Of a stretch of DNA of 64,000 bases, positions 56,019-64,000 are shown piece after piece. Origin of the DNA: Arthrobacter psychrochitiniphilus (lineage in GTDB: Bacteria; Actinomycetota; Actinomycetes; Actinomycetales; Micrococcaceae); assembly GCF_003185915.1 (NCBI RefSeq), contig NZ_QHLZ01000006.1, forward strand, positions 247,486-311,485, read 5' to 3'. The notes under the pieces are model-generated. The model did not search any database and was not told where the DNA came from. It was given only the letters and a program-made list of their open reading frames with translations. The stretch's first letter is position 1; every line of letters begins with the position of its first letter. Made by a program: the position numbers and the translations under genes.

Positions 56019-57500
56019 ATGACCATCACGACCCCCGAGAAGACTAGTACCACTCCCGTCGTTGCCATTAACGACATTGGTACTGCTGAAGAATTCCTCG
56101 CCGCAGTAGATGCAACCATCAAGTACTTCAACGACGGTGACCTCGTTGAAGGTATCGTTGTCAAGGTTGATCGCGACGAAGTTCTGCTCGACATCGGTTA
56201 CAAGACCGAAGGTGTCATCCCCTCCCGCGAGCTGTCCATCAAGCACGACGTTGATCCCGGAGACGTAGTCTCCGTTGGCGATCAGGTCGAAGCTTTGGTC
56301 CTCACGAAGGAAGATAAAGAAGGCCGACTGATCCTCTCCAAGAAGCGCGCGCAGTACGAGCGTGCCTGGGGCGACATCGAGAAGGTCAAGGAAGAAGACG
56401 GTGTCGTTACCGGTACCGTCATCGAGGTGGTCAAGGGTGGTCTTATCCTCGACATCGGCCTGCGCGGCTTCCTGCCTGCATCGCTGGTCGAGATGCGCCG
56501 TGTCCGCGACCTGGCTCCCTACATCGGTCAGAAGATCGAAGCCAAGATCATCGAGCTGGACAAGAACCGCAACAACGTTGTTCTGTCCCGCCGTGCCTGG
56601 CTCGAGCAGACCCAGTCCGAGGTTCGCTCCACGTTCCTCAACAAGCTGGAAAAGGGCCAGGTTCGTCCCGGCGTTGTTTCCTCCATCGTCAACTTCGGTG
56701 CCTTCGTTGACCTCGGCGGCGTAGACGGCCTCGTCCACGTTTCCGAGCTGTCCTGGAAGCACATCGACCACCCGTCTGAGGTTGTCGAAGTTGGCCAGGA
56801 AGTCACCGTTGAGGTTCTGGAAGTTGACCTGGACCGCGAGCGTGTATCGCTCTCGCTCAAGGCTACGCAGGAAGATCCCTGGCAGACCTTCGCTCGCACC
56901 CACGCCCTCGGGCAGGTTGTTCCGGGTAAGGTCACCAAGCTGGTTCCCTTCGGTGCGTTCGTTCGCGTTGAAGACGGCATCGAAGGCCTGGTTCACATCT
57001 CCGAGCTGGCCGTGCGCCACGTTGAGCTGGCCGAGCAGGTTGTCTCCGTTGGCGACGAATTGTTCGTCAAGGTCATCGACATCGATCTGGAACGCCGCCG
57101 GATCTCGCTCTCACTCAAGCAGGCCAACGAAGGTGTTGACGTCGACTCCACCGAGTTCGATCCCGCACTCTACGGCATGGTTGCTGAGTACGACGAAGAG
57201 GGCAACTACAAGTACCCGGAGGGCTTCGATTCCGAGTCCAACGAGTGGCTTGAAGGCTACGAGAGCCAGCGCGCCGTTTGGGAGCAGCAGTACGCTGATG
57301 CCCAGACTCGCTGGGAAGCACACAAGAAGCAGGTTGCCGAGCACGCCGCAGAAGATGCAGCTGCTGATAACGCCGGTGAAGGTGGCGAGTCCGCAGGGAC
57401 TTCCTACTCCTCCGAGCCTGCTGCAACCGAATCGGGCGCCGGCACTCTGGCTTCCGACGAGGCACTTGCTGCCCTGCGCGAAAAGCTGACCGGAAACTAA
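56019..57500 (+). CDS. rpsA: 30S ribosomal protein S1
   Basis: A 493-residue S1 with four S1 RNA-binding repeats, at about 37-105, 120-190, 208-278 and 295-365 (GDLVEGIVVKVDRDEVLLDIGYKTEG, EDGVVTGTVIEVVKGGLILDIGLRGFLPASL, GQVRPGVVSSIVNFGAFVDLGGVDGLVHVSEL, GQVVPGKVTKLVPFGAFVRVEDGIEGLVHISEL), as usual in actinobacteria, then a charged, low-complexity tail. S1 helps recruit mRNA to the 30S subunit. ATG 56019 follows CGGAG; the spacing of 11 nt is on the long side. Downstream codons use few rare codons, consistent with high expression. Confidence 0.97.
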   Translation: MTITTPEKTSTTPVVAINDIGTAEEFLAAVDATIKYFNDGDLVEGIVVKVDRDEVLLDIGYKTEGVIPSRELSIKHDVDPGDVVSVGDQVEALVLTKEDKEGRLILSKKRAQYERAWGDIEKVKEEDGVVTGTVIEVVKGGLILDIGLRGFLPASLVEMRRVRDLAPYIGQKIEAKIIELDKNRNNVVLSRRAWLEQTQSEVRSTFLNKLEKGQVRPGVVSSIVNFGAFVDLGGVDGLVHVSELSWKHIDHPSEVVEVGQEVTVEVLEVDLDRERVSLSLKATQEDPWQTFARTHALGQVVPGKVTKLVPFGAFVRVEDGIEGLVHISELAVRHVELAEQVVSVGDELFVKVIDIDLERRRISLSLKQANEGVDVDSTEFDPALYGMVAEYDEEGNYKYPEGFDSESNEWLEGYESQRAVWEQQYADAQTRWEAHKKQVAEHAAEDAAADNAGEGGESAGTSYSSEPAATESGAGTLASDEALAALREKLTGN

Positions 57501-57529
57501 TTTCCCAGCCTTTCACACAGTAGTTCTGA

Positions 57530-57561
57530 ACGGGTTCTCCACCTTCGGGTGGGGGACCCGT
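57530..57561 (+). terminator. Terminator after rpsA
   Basis: ACGGGTTCTCCACC (57530-57543), a UUCG tetraloop and GGTGGGGGACCCGT (57548-57561) pair along 14 positions with two G-U wobbles. No U-tract follows. Confidence 0.75.
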
Positions 57562-57674
57562 ACCTGTTAAGGGGGCAGAACCTGTTGAGCTGTTTGTGTC
57601 AATGATCTTAGCCCGGGCAGGCATGCCTTCGGATACGATGGGTTGAAACCATCGAACAAGAGGTATATGAGGCA

Positions 57675-58286
57675 ATGACCAATCCGGAACACCACCCGCA
57701 GCATCATCGTGTAATCCCTGGATACTTTGGCCCTGCAGAGGCTGCGCCGGTCTCGGTTCCGGTGACGCAGGCACAAGCCCCGCAGCCACTAGGGCAGCAG
57801 GTTCAAGAATGGCAGATGCCGGCGTCCGTGCCACCGTATGTGACTCCGTCGATGAGTTATGGGTCGGCAGATTCCGCTTCGCAGCCCATGGTCGGGGCCA
57901 CCCCGCTACAAGCCGTGGGCCGTTTCTACAAGAAGTACGGAACTTTCAGCGGCAGGGCCAGCCGCAGCGAATTTTGGTGGGTCCTATTCTTTATGGCTGC
58001 CGTGTTCGTTATTACGGCCATGGTGAATTCAGCCACCAGTGACTGGGTAGTCAATGCCTATATCACCTTCGTGTTCGTTTCTTTTGTGCCCATGCTGGCG
58101 CTAACTGCCCGGCGTCTTCACGACGCTAATCTCCCCGGCCTCTTGACAATATTGGTATTGATCCCATGGGTGGGATTCCTGATCATCGGGGGCTTGGCGT
58201 GCAAGTCCTCAAAGCCAGGCGGCAGCCGTTTCGATCGCCTGCAGCCGGAACGTGCGCGCCTGCAAGCTAGGAAGCACCAAAGGTAG
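57675..58286 (+). CDS. DUF805 family membrane protein
   Basis: A 203-residue protein. The N-terminal 75 residues are Pro/Gln/Ser-rich and probably disordered; the C-terminal part is a DUF805 domain with KKYGTFSGRASRSEFWWVLFFMAAVF, three helices, and LTARRLHDANLPGLL. DUF805 proteins are of unknown function, though many bind or sense at membranes. ATG 57675 follows GAGG at close spacing. It stands alone between rpsA and the YigZ gene. Confidence 0.9.
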   Translation: MTNPEHHPQHHRVIPGYFGPAEAAPVSVPVTQAQAPQPLGQQVQEWQMPASVPPYVTPSMSYGSADSASQPMVGATPLQAVGRFYKKYGTFSGRASRSEFWWVLFFMAAVFVITAMVNSATSDWVVNAYITFVFVSFVPMLALTARRLHDANLPGLLTILVLIPWVGFLIIGGLACKSSKPGGSRFDRLQPERARLQARKHQR

Positions 58287-58300
58287 ATCGGCAGCCGTTG

Positions 58301-59038
58301 TCAGGCCCGGTCTAATGGTGTGTCCACCCAGTCCGTGCCGGCTGTTGCCAACGTGCAGCGCCCCGCACTTAATGCGGCAAGGCGTTCCACAGCAGTGTTG
58401 ATGATCAGATCATCATCAGCTATGGCCAATCCCACATGGGTGTTGAGGGCGTCATAGTTGTTGCCCGTCATGAGGTAGCCGGCGCTGCGCAGATCATTTT
58501 CCAGCCGGCCTGCCGCCGCATGGGGGACGGCTACAGTGAAAAGTTTGAGCCTGTCCCGGCTCACCAAGGGAGCCAACTCCAGGGCTTTGCTGACGGACTC
58601 TGAGTACGCCCGCACCAGCCCACCGGCACCCAGGAGAATGCCGCCAAAATAGCGTACGACCACGGCGCACACATCGCTGAGGTCAGCGCTGTGCACCCCA
58701 TCACCAGCCCGAGTCTCACGTTTCACCAACGCATCCAGCATGGGTGTGCCAGCTGTGCCGGAAGGTTCGCCGTCGTCGTGGGAGCGCTGAAGATCGCGGC
58801 CTGGGCCAATGACAAAGGCCGAACAGTGGTGCCGGGCGTCGTAAAACTCCTTGCGCAGTTCGGCCACCAGCGCCCTGGCTGACGGCTCCTCGTCCACTCG
58901 GCGCAGCACCGTGATGAAACGGGAACGCTTGATCACGAGTTCATGACGGAAATCGGCTCCGGCGCGAAGGGTTGTGTACGAGTTGGGGCCGGGCGTGGCC
59001 CGCGGGGGCCCGGGGCTGGGCTGGACAGTCTGGCTCAC
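58301..59038 (-). CDS. YigZ/IMPACT family protein
   Basis: A 245-residue protein of the IMPACT/UPF0029 family with RSRFITVLRRVDEE, FYDARHHCSAFVIGP, DDGEPSGTAGTPMLDAL and VVRYFGGILLGAGGLVRAYSES, followed by a ferredoxin-like DUF1949 domain. Homologues are linked to translation or stress but without a defined reaction. GTG 59038 lies 6 nt after TAGACT on the minus strand, indicating a leaderless mRNA; a TTG one codon upstream (59041) is the alternative. It is divergent from coaE with overlapping promoters. Confidence 0.92.
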   Translation of the reverse strand: MSQTVQPSPGPPRATPGPNSYTTLRAGADFRHELVIKRSRFITVLRRVDEEPSARALVAELRKEFYDARHHCSAFVIGPGRDLQRSHDDGEPSGTAGTPMLDALVKRETRAGDGVHSADLSDVCAVVVRYFGGILLGAGGLVRAYSESVSKALELAPLVSRDRLKLFTVAVPHAAAGRLENDLRSAGYLMTGNNYDALNTHVGLAIADDDLIINTAVERLAALSAGRCTLATAGTDWVDTPLDRA

Positions 59039-59044
59039 CAAATC

Positions 59045-59054
59045 AGTCTAGTGT
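59045..59054. promoter_or_regulatory. Overlapping divergent -10 elements of YigZ and coaE
   Basis: Minus strand TAGACT (59045-59050) and plus strand TAGTGT (59049-59054) share the bases 59049-59050. Each is exactly 6 nt from its start codon (GTG 59038, ATG 59061). This is the symmetrical arrangement of a bidirectional promoter. Confidence 0.6.
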
Positions 59055-59060
59055 GGAGTC

Positions 59061-59993
59061 ATGCTTTCATTGGGACTCACTGGTGGCATTGCCTCCGGAA
59101 AATCGCTGCTCTCCGCCCGCTTCCGTGACCTGGGTGCCTTGGTCATTGATGCGGACCAACTGGCCCGCGAGGTGGTGGCCCCTGACTCGCCTGGCTTGCG
59201 CGCCGTCGTCGAACATTTTGGTGCCGGCATGTTGTTGGCCGATGGCGCGCTGAATCGTTCGGCCCTGGGCGCCATGGTTTTTTCTGACAAGGCACAACTG
59301 GTGGCCCTGAACGCCATTACGCATCCTCTGGTGAGGGAGGCGGCCACCGCACTGAAGTCCAGCGCCGGGCCGGGAACCATTGTGGTGCAGGACATTCCGC
59401 TGCTCGTGGAGACAGGGCAAGGCCCCGCCTTCCATCTGGTGGTGGTTGCGCAAGCGCCATTGGAGAGCCGTCTCCGGCGAATGATGACTGATCGTGGCAT
59501 GTCGTACGAAGATGCGATGGCGCGCATTGGTGCCCAGGCCAGCGACGAACAGCGCATGTCAGCGGCCGATGTGGTGATTGTTAACGATGGCACCCGAGAG
59601 GATGCTCTTGGCGCATTGGATGCACTGTGGTTTGACCGGCTAGTGCCGTTTGCTGTGAACCTGGCAGCTGGAATACCTGCCACAGCGTCCCCAGATGCGT
59701 CCACTGTTCACGCCGCAGCAGCGTCGGTGCCCCTTGAGGAGGGCGCAAGGGACAGACTGCTTGCGCGGCTTCACTTGGCAGTGGGGGCGAGTGCGGAGAT
59801 TTTACCGCCCCGTTCGGCGCACGGACCAGTGTTTGTCATCGAGGCGGCTAGAGGAACTAGCCGTGGGAGTCTGTTGGCTGCTTTGGCTACGGCAGGCTAT
59901 TTCCCACTGCCGCAAGGGGGAGGATCAACTCTCTTGGCCTCGGCAGATCCGGGCCAGCACGCCACAATTGAGCTGGCAGCAGCACCCCTCTAA
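59061..59993 (+). CDS. coaE: Dephospho-CoA kinase
   Basis: A 310-residue CoaE that phosphorylates dephospho-CoA in the last step of coenzyme A synthesis. The P-loop GLTGGIASGKS (residues 5-15) and the DADQLAREVVAPDS and DIPLLVETG motifs are clear; RMMTDRGMSYEDAMARIGAQASDEQR carries the lid region. The C-terminal 110 residues are an Ala-rich extension not recognised as a known domain; other actinobacterial CoaE proteins carry a larger GrpB-like domain there. ATG 59061 lies 6 nt after TAGTGT; a GGAG (59055-59058) is too close to be used. Confidence 0.94.
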   Translation: MLSLGLTGGIASGKSLLSARFRDLGALVIDADQLAREVVAPDSPGLRAVVEHFGAGMLLADGALNRSALGAMVFSDKAQLVALNAITHPLVREAATALKSSAGPGTIVVQDIPLLVETGQGPAFHLVVVAQAPLESRLRRMMTDRGMSYEDAMARIGAQASDEQRMSAADVVIVNDGTREDALGALDALWFDRLVPFAVNLAAGIPATASPDASTVHAAAASVPLEEGARDRLLARLHLAVGASAEILPPRSAHGPVFVIEAARGTSRGSLLAALATAGYFPLPQGGGSTLLASADPGQHATIELAAAPL

Positions 59994-59996
59994 CGA

Positions 59997-60031
59997 AGCA
60001 GGGCCCGCACCGTTGAGGTGCGGGCCCTGCT
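59997..60031. terminator. Terminator after coaE
   Basis: AGCAGGGCCCGCACC (59997-60011), loop GTTGA and GGTGCGGGCCCTGCT (60017-60031) form a perfect 15-bp stem between convergent coaE and the DUF4190 gene. No U-tract. Confidence 0.85.
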
Positions 60032-60075
60032 AGCCGGCGGCTCCCCGGAGGGAAAGGCCGAGACTTATTTTTGGC

Positions 60076-60552
60076 TTAGTAGCCGGCGCAGGAGTATTCC
60101 AGTCCGTCAACCACAACGGATTCGGCACCGGTGCTCTGGCACTGGTTGACAACCTGAGTGATCAGGTCCAATCCGCCCACTTCGTTGACGGCGTTCATGG
60201 CTGCCACGACAATAACAATGGTCGCAATGATGGAAGCAACAACCGCGAGTGCACCGATGATGACGGCCACCAGGGCCAGAGTGTTACGTCCAAAGCCGGC
60301 TTTCTTGGACTTGGAGAGGGCCACGAAGCCCAAGATCATACCGACCAGACCGAAGCCTACGAACGGCAGGATGATGGCAACAATGGACAGTGTCTTGCCC
60401 GGGTCCACAGCGGGTGCGCCGTAGGGGGCAGGCTGCTGGCCGTAAGGTGCGGGAGGCTGCTGGCCGTAAGGTGCAGGGGCCTGGCCGGGCTGGTTGTAGG
60501 GTGCCTGGGTCTTTACGGGCTGGCCGTAGGGGTTTTCGGGATTCTCGCTCAT
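60076..60552 (-). CDS. DUF4190 domain membrane protein
   Basis: A 158-residue protein. The N-terminal 50 residues are PYGQQ/PAPYG repeats, likely disordered; then two helices of a DUF4190 domain (TLSIVAIILPFVGFGLVGMILGFVALSKSKK and NTLALVAVIIGALAVVASIIATIVIVV). The C-terminal 30 residues contain two Cys, one in VNQCQSTGAES and one in LEYSCAGY, and face the outside. Function unknown. ATG 60552 has AGAGG 5-6 nt upstream. Confidence 0.88.
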   Translation of the reverse strand: MSENPENPYGQPVKTQAPYNQPGQAPAPYGQQPPAPYGQQPAPYGAPAVDPGKTLSIVAIILPFVGFGLVGMILGFVALSKSKKAGFGRNTLALVAVIIGALAVVASIIATIVIVVAAMNAVNEVGGLDLITQVVNQCQSTGAESVVVDGLEYSCAGY

Positions 60553-60772
60553 GTTTTCCTCTCAGGAAGCTTTCTCAAGCCGGTGGTGTGCAGTGTGATG
60601 TCGATGGGTTCCGTGTAGCCCCCGGAAGTGGCTGAAGGAACACCTTCGTGCTTAGTCTCATTTTGTCATGGCATGGCTGACAAGTTGGTGTTGTGTCATG
60701 GGGAGTCCTCCCCATTAGCTGCCAGAGGTGAACAACTGGCAGAGGAAGTGCCCCATAGTGCATAGGACGCGG

Positions 60773-60778
60773 TAGCGT
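60773..60778 (+). promoter_or_regulatory. -10 element for a leaderless uvrB transcript
   Basis: TAGCGT lies 7 nt before the uvrB ATG and no ribosome site is present between them. I saw no convincing LexA box in the 230 bp upstream. Confidence 0.5.
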
Positions 60779-60785
60779 TAACGCC

Positions 60786-62870
60786 ATGAGCCTTGCGCAG
60801 GAAATCAACCGGGTCGTTGCACCCTTCGAAGTCATCAGTGAGTTCAAGCCGGCAGGCGATCAGCCTGCAGCCATTAAGGAACTGACCGAACGCATCAACA
60901 ACGGTGAGAAAGATGTGGTCCTGCTCGGTGCCACCGGAACAGGCAAGTCCGCCACAACGGCGTGGCTCATTGAGCAGGTGCAGCGGCCCACACTGGTCAT
61001 GGTGCAAAATAAGACCCTGGCAGCACAGCTTGCCAACGAATTTAGGGAGCTGCTGCCTAATAACGCTGTTGAATATTTCGTCTCGTACTACGACTACTAC
61101 CAGCCGGAGGCGTATGTTCCGCAGTCGGACACCTTCATTGAGAAGGATTCCTCCGTCAATGAAGAGGTAGAGCGGCTACGGCATTCGGCAACAAACGCGC
61201 TCTTGACCCGGCGTGATGTGATTGTGGTTGCCACGGTGTCATGCATTTACGGACTCGGCACCCCGGAAGAGTACGTGGCTGGGATGGTCACGCTGCGCCG
61301 TGGGGAAACCATGAACCGTGACGATCTGCTGCGCAAGTTTGTGAGCATGCAATACACGCGCAATGACATTGACTTCCACCGCGGCACCTTCCGCGTCCGG
61401 GGGGACACCGTAGAAATTATCCCCATGTATGAGGAACAGGCCCTCAGGGTGGAGTTTTTTGGGGACGAGATTGAAAGCATCTACACCCTGCACCCTTTAA
61501 CAGGGCAAATCATCAGGGAAGAAAACGAGATGTATGTCTTCCCGGCATCTCACTACGTAGCCGGGCCTGACCGCATGGCTCGTGCCGTCAAACAAATTGA
61601 GGATGAGCTGGCTGCACGAACTAAAGAACTTGAAAGCCAGAACAAGCTCCTTGAAGCGCAGCGGCTGCGCATGCGCACCACGTATGATCTGGAAATGATG
61701 GAGCAGATGGGTTTCTGCAACGGCATTGAAAACTATTCGCGGCACATTGACGGCCGTGATCAGGGCAGCGCCCCGCATTGCTTGATTGACTACTTCCCGG
61801 ATGACTTTCTGCTGGTCATTGACGAATCCCATGTGACGGTTCCGCAGATCGGGGCCATGTATGAAGGGGACATGTCCCGCAAGCGCACCCTTGTAGACCA
61901 CGGCTTCAGGTTGCCCTCCGCCATGGATAACAGGCCACTGAAATGGGATGAATTCCAGGAACGCATTGGCCAGACCGTGTACCTCTCGGCCACTCCCGGA
62001 AAGTACGAGCTGGGGGTTTCGGATGGCTACGTGCAACAGATCATCCGCCCCACGGGACTGATTGACCCCCAGATTATTGTGAAGCCGTCTCAGGACCAGA
62101 TCAATGACTTGCTGGGAGAGATCCGCAAACGTACAGCAAAAAATGAGCGCGTGCTGGTGACCACCTTGACCAAGCGCATGTCCGAGGATCTCACGGACTA
62201 CCTCCTGGGCAATGGCATCAAGGTCCAGTACCTGCACTCCGATGTTGACACCTTGCGACGGGTGGAACTGCTGCGTGAACTCCGCATGGGCGTTTTTGAT
62301 GTGTTGGTGGGGATTAACTTGCTGCGTGAGGGTCTTGATTTGCCCGAGGTTTCCCTGGTCAGCATCCTTGACGCGGATAAGGAAGGGTTCTTGCGTTCTT
62401 CCACCTCACTGATCCAGACCATTGGGCGTGCAGCCCGTAACGTCTCTGGTGAGGTGCATATGTATGCGGACCGGATCACGGCCTCCATGCAGTTCGCCAT
62501 TGACGAGACCAACCGGCGCCGAGAAATTCAGGTCAGCTACAACAAATTACACGGTATTGATCCGCAGCCGTTGCGTAAGAAGATTGCCGATATTACCGAC
62601 CAATTGGCCAGGGAAGACGCAGACACGGCAGCCCTGCTGGAGGAGGCACGTCTCAAGCGTGAAACAGGCGGAAAGGGTGGCAAGAAGAAGGCCTCTGGCA
62701 GCACTGCCTCCCGCCCTGCGAAGGAATTGATGGACCTGATCGAGGAATTAACGGCACAGATGCATGGTGCCGCCGCTGACCTCCACTTTGAACTGGCAGC
62801 CAGGCTGCGCGATGAGGTAGGGGATCTGAAGAAGGAACTGCGCCAGATGCGTGAAGCCGGCCACGACTAA
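60786..62870 (+). CDS. uvrB: Excinuclease ABC subunit B
   Basis: A 694-residue UvrB, the helicase-like damage-verification subunit of nucleotide excision repair. Walker A GATGTGKS (about 49-56), the beta-hairpin [25 protein letters not shown]-like IDESHV, the SAT motif LSATPG, the Q-x-x-G-R-x-x-R motif QTIGRAARN, and the C-terminal UVR domain that binds UvrC ([32 protein letters not shown]) are in the expected order. ATG 60786 sits 7 nt after TAGCGT, so the mRNA may be leaderless. The last gene with a clear function in the window. Confidence 0.98.
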   Translation: MSLAQEINRVVAPFEVISEFKPAGDQPAAIKELTERINNGEKDVVLLGATGTGKSATTAWLIEQVQRPTLVMVQNKTLAAQLANEFRELLPNNAVEYFVSYYDYYQPEAYVPQSDTFIEKDSSVNEEVERLRHSATNALLTRRDVIVVATVSCIYGLGTPEEYVAGMVTLRRGETMNRDDLLRKFVSMQYTRNDIDFHRGTFRVRGDTVEIIPMYEEQALRVEFFGDEIESIYTLHPLTGQIIREENEMYVFPASHYVAGPDRMARAVKQIEDELAARTKELESQNKLLEAQRLRMRTTYDLEMMEQMGFCNGIENYSRHIDGRDQGSAPHCLIDYFPDDFLLVIDESHVTVPQIGAMYEGDMSRKRTLVDHGFRLPSAMDNRPLKWDEFQERIGQTVYLSATPGKYELGVSDGYVQQIIRPTGLIDPQIIVKPSQDQINDLLGEIRKRTAKNERVLVTTLTKRMSEDLTDYLLGNGIKVQYLHSDVDTLRRVELLRELRMGVFDVLVGINLLREGLDLPEVSLVSILDADKEGFLRSSTSLIQTIGRAARNVSGEVHMYADRITASMQFAIDETNRRREIQVSYNKLHGIDPQPLRKKIADITDQLAREDADTAALLEEARLKRETGGKGGKKKASGSTASRPAKELMDLIEELTAQMHGAAADLHFELAARLRDEVGDLKKELRQMREAGHD

Positions 62871-62884
62871 CGGTACGTGCGCTG

Positions 62885-62921
62885 GCCCCGGCGGGTCGAT
62901 GTTGTTGAGACCCGCGGGGGC
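62885..62921 (+). terminator. Terminator after uvrB
   Basis: GCCCCGGCGGGTC (62885-62897) and GACCCGCGGGGGC (62909-62921) pair across an 11-nt loop with one G-G mismatch. Confidence 0.75.
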
Positions 62922-63924
62922 AAGCGCTGCGCATCTTGGGTATGTGAAGTTTAAACGGGGTTAAAAGGTTTGATAACTGATGAATGTTTTGAATTCTTAA
63001 CATGCTCTGAGCTGCAGCAATAGATTTCATTGCTAATCTGCGAGAATCTTTGACTGGCTGTTTCGTCAAGAAGTTACGGTTCGAATTCCACAGCTGCTCA
63101 GCGGTTGGATTGGTTGCTGTCCTCGCAGTTTTCGCTTGGCCGCCTAATCTCCGAGAGTCTGACAGTGGATGAGTTGCGTTGATCAGGGTATACCCAATGT
63201 GGCATTTCATGGCATCCTCATGCTCAACTGGCAGTTTCGGACTTCATCACGCTAGTAGATTGTTGCGCCTTCTAGCTTGTCCGGGCTAAAGCCCGTTCCA
63301 TGCAGAAGCTTTCACATTTGCCGTAGGAAAAGTGGCGCTTGGACCCGGAAAAAAGACGAATATGGAGTGTTTTCAACACCTGATTGATTCAACCGGCCGT
63401 GCGGTTGATGCGTTGGCTTCGCTTCCGTCATTATAGGAACGTTGCTTGCCGCTCTTTTCGCCTTTTCCCGGCTTATTCCCCGCTAATGCGAGGTGTATCA
63501 GCAATTCCAGCGGGTCCCTCGGATTGGAGATAACAGGACGCTTACCGTGGCAGAAGCAACAAGAAAAGCCCCCAACAGGAGAAAGATACCGCATAGTTTT
63601 TCGTATTGTATCTAGATCCACGGCGGGGTGAAGGCCGCTGGGCTACATCGTTTCAGGTTGCCGTTCAAGTGCCCTCGCCCCTGATAGCACGTCGGCTGGA
63701 CAGCTGCCGGACCAACTCTCGTCCAGGGGTGGTCGCTGAGCTGTCCTGCCGCAGGGTGATTTCCTTAAGGTTCAATCGCACGGTGCGTAGTGTGAGTGAG
63801 GAAGGGCCCCAGCGCTCAGTTCTGACGGGGCAGAACCATGAACTTCGCATTTGTGGACATTCGCGTGCTGCTAGCCGTCACGGCGTTCTGTTCCGTTACT
63901 TCGACGTGAGCTGTGGGCCGCGGG
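62922..63924. other. Gene-poor region of about 1 kb
   Basis: No protein family can be recognised. Composition is noticeably more AT-rich than the neighbouring genes in the first part (62940-63060). Open frames such as 63373-63621 and 63665-63850 on the minus strand (82 and 61 codons) show no motif and no ribosome site. Two imperfect 20-nt direct repeats (63033-63054 and 63144-63163, CTAATCTSCGAGARTC) occur. A short hairpin CGGGC-TAAA-GCCCG is at 63281-63294. It looks like decayed accessory DNA next to an IS. Confidence 0.5.
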
Positions 63925-64000
63925 TGTCAAGGGCCATGAGTTTCTGCCCACCAGCGGCCAGGTTATCTGCCCACTGGTGGCCAGCAAAACTGCCCGGATA
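63925..64000. mobile_element. End of a probable IS21-family element (cut by the window)
   Basis: From TGTCAA at 63925 a motif repeats three times: GGCCA followed after 6-7 nt by CTGCCC, at 63932, 63956 and 63979 (spacing 24 and 23). Several IS21-type elements have TGT-starting ends carrying multiple internal repeats of about this size, and actinobacterial ones often show this GGCCA/CTGCCC pattern. The transposase (IstA) and ATPase (IstB) genes would lie beyond the window, so the family call rests on the end alone. Confidence 0.5.

Noticed and set aside
54999..57020. A 673-codon open frame on the minus strand
   Set aside because: It joins the FetB gene to an antisense frame of rpsA. The rpsA coding is strong, and the FetB start at 55769 gives the normal length.
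60600..60785. A LexA box before uvrB
   Set aside because: The GAACAAC near 60730 lacks the matching GTTC half-site.
63074..63088. GGTTCGAATTCC as a tRNA T-loop
   Set aside because: The flanking bases do not pair as a T-stem, and no acceptor or anticodon arm is present.

Overview
This window comes from a high-GC Gram-positive chromosome, most likely Arthrobacter or a close relative in the Micrococcaceae. The evidence is the actinobacterial bcc-aa3 respiratory gene set (diheme QcrC, three-helix Rieske QcrA, CtaF), the hrcA-dnaJ2-rsmE / phoH-ybeY-corC-era order, actinobacteria-restricted DUF3097, DUF3043 and DUF3054 genes, many GTG/TTG starts, and at least ten genes whose start codon lies 6-7 nt after a -10 hexamer, which points to leaderless mRNAs. 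I see almost entirely core chromosome: no rRNA, tRNA, CRISPR, prophage or complete transposon. The only clear mobile DNA is the tip of a probable IS21-like element running off the right edge.

Layout. 0-3 kb: 3' end of lepA, hemW, a DUF4870 gene and a DUF3097 gene. 3-12 kb: CIRCE-controlled hrcA-dnaJ-rsmE, a 59-bp tandem repeat array, a GerMN/Gmad2-type lipoprotein, then phoH-ybeY-corC-era. 12-19 kb: an LCP cell-wall ligase, an M13 peptidase, leuA with a leucine leader peptide, recO and uppS. 19-27 kb: an alpha/beta hydrolase overlapping a flavin dehydrogenase, pyrD, an aldo/keto reductase, a pair of 34-bp repeats related to the 59-bp array, DUF3043, an M20 dipeptidase and erpA. 27-37 kb: respiration, with ctaC-ctaD-ctaF on the plus strand and ctaE-qcrC-qcrA-qcrB on the minus strand, flanking ptsH and a GntR regulator; these two operons together encode the cytochrome bcc-aa3 supercomplex. 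36-42 kb: trpD, cutC, a stand-alone Lrp/AsnC sensor domain, DUF3054, a uracil-DNA-glycosylase-like gene, a YihY/BrkB membrane protein and a YeaQ-type stress protein. 42-50 kb: an acyl-CoA ligase, a VOC protein, an AlaA-like aminotransferase, an LLM flavin oxidoreductase, a pirin, and a phosphate transporter preceded by three tandem PHO-box-like 11-mers and followed by an overlapping small membrane protein. 50-63 kb: a PaaI thioesterase divergent from polA, an Eis-type acetyltransferase, a FetB-like permease without its ATPase, rpsA, DUF805, YigZ, coaE, DUF4190 and uvrB. 63-64 kb: about 1 kb without recognisable genes, ending in the IS end.

Many operons end in long, nearly perfect inverted repeats (up to 30-nt arms) with little or no U-tract, often shared between convergent genes. 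I did not find a clear new multi-gene system. The most interesting leads are the leaderless leuA leader peptide with its possible long-range pairings, the PHO-box/Pit/small-membrane-protein unit, the Toprim-like signature in DUF3097, and the dispersed GC-rich repeat family.
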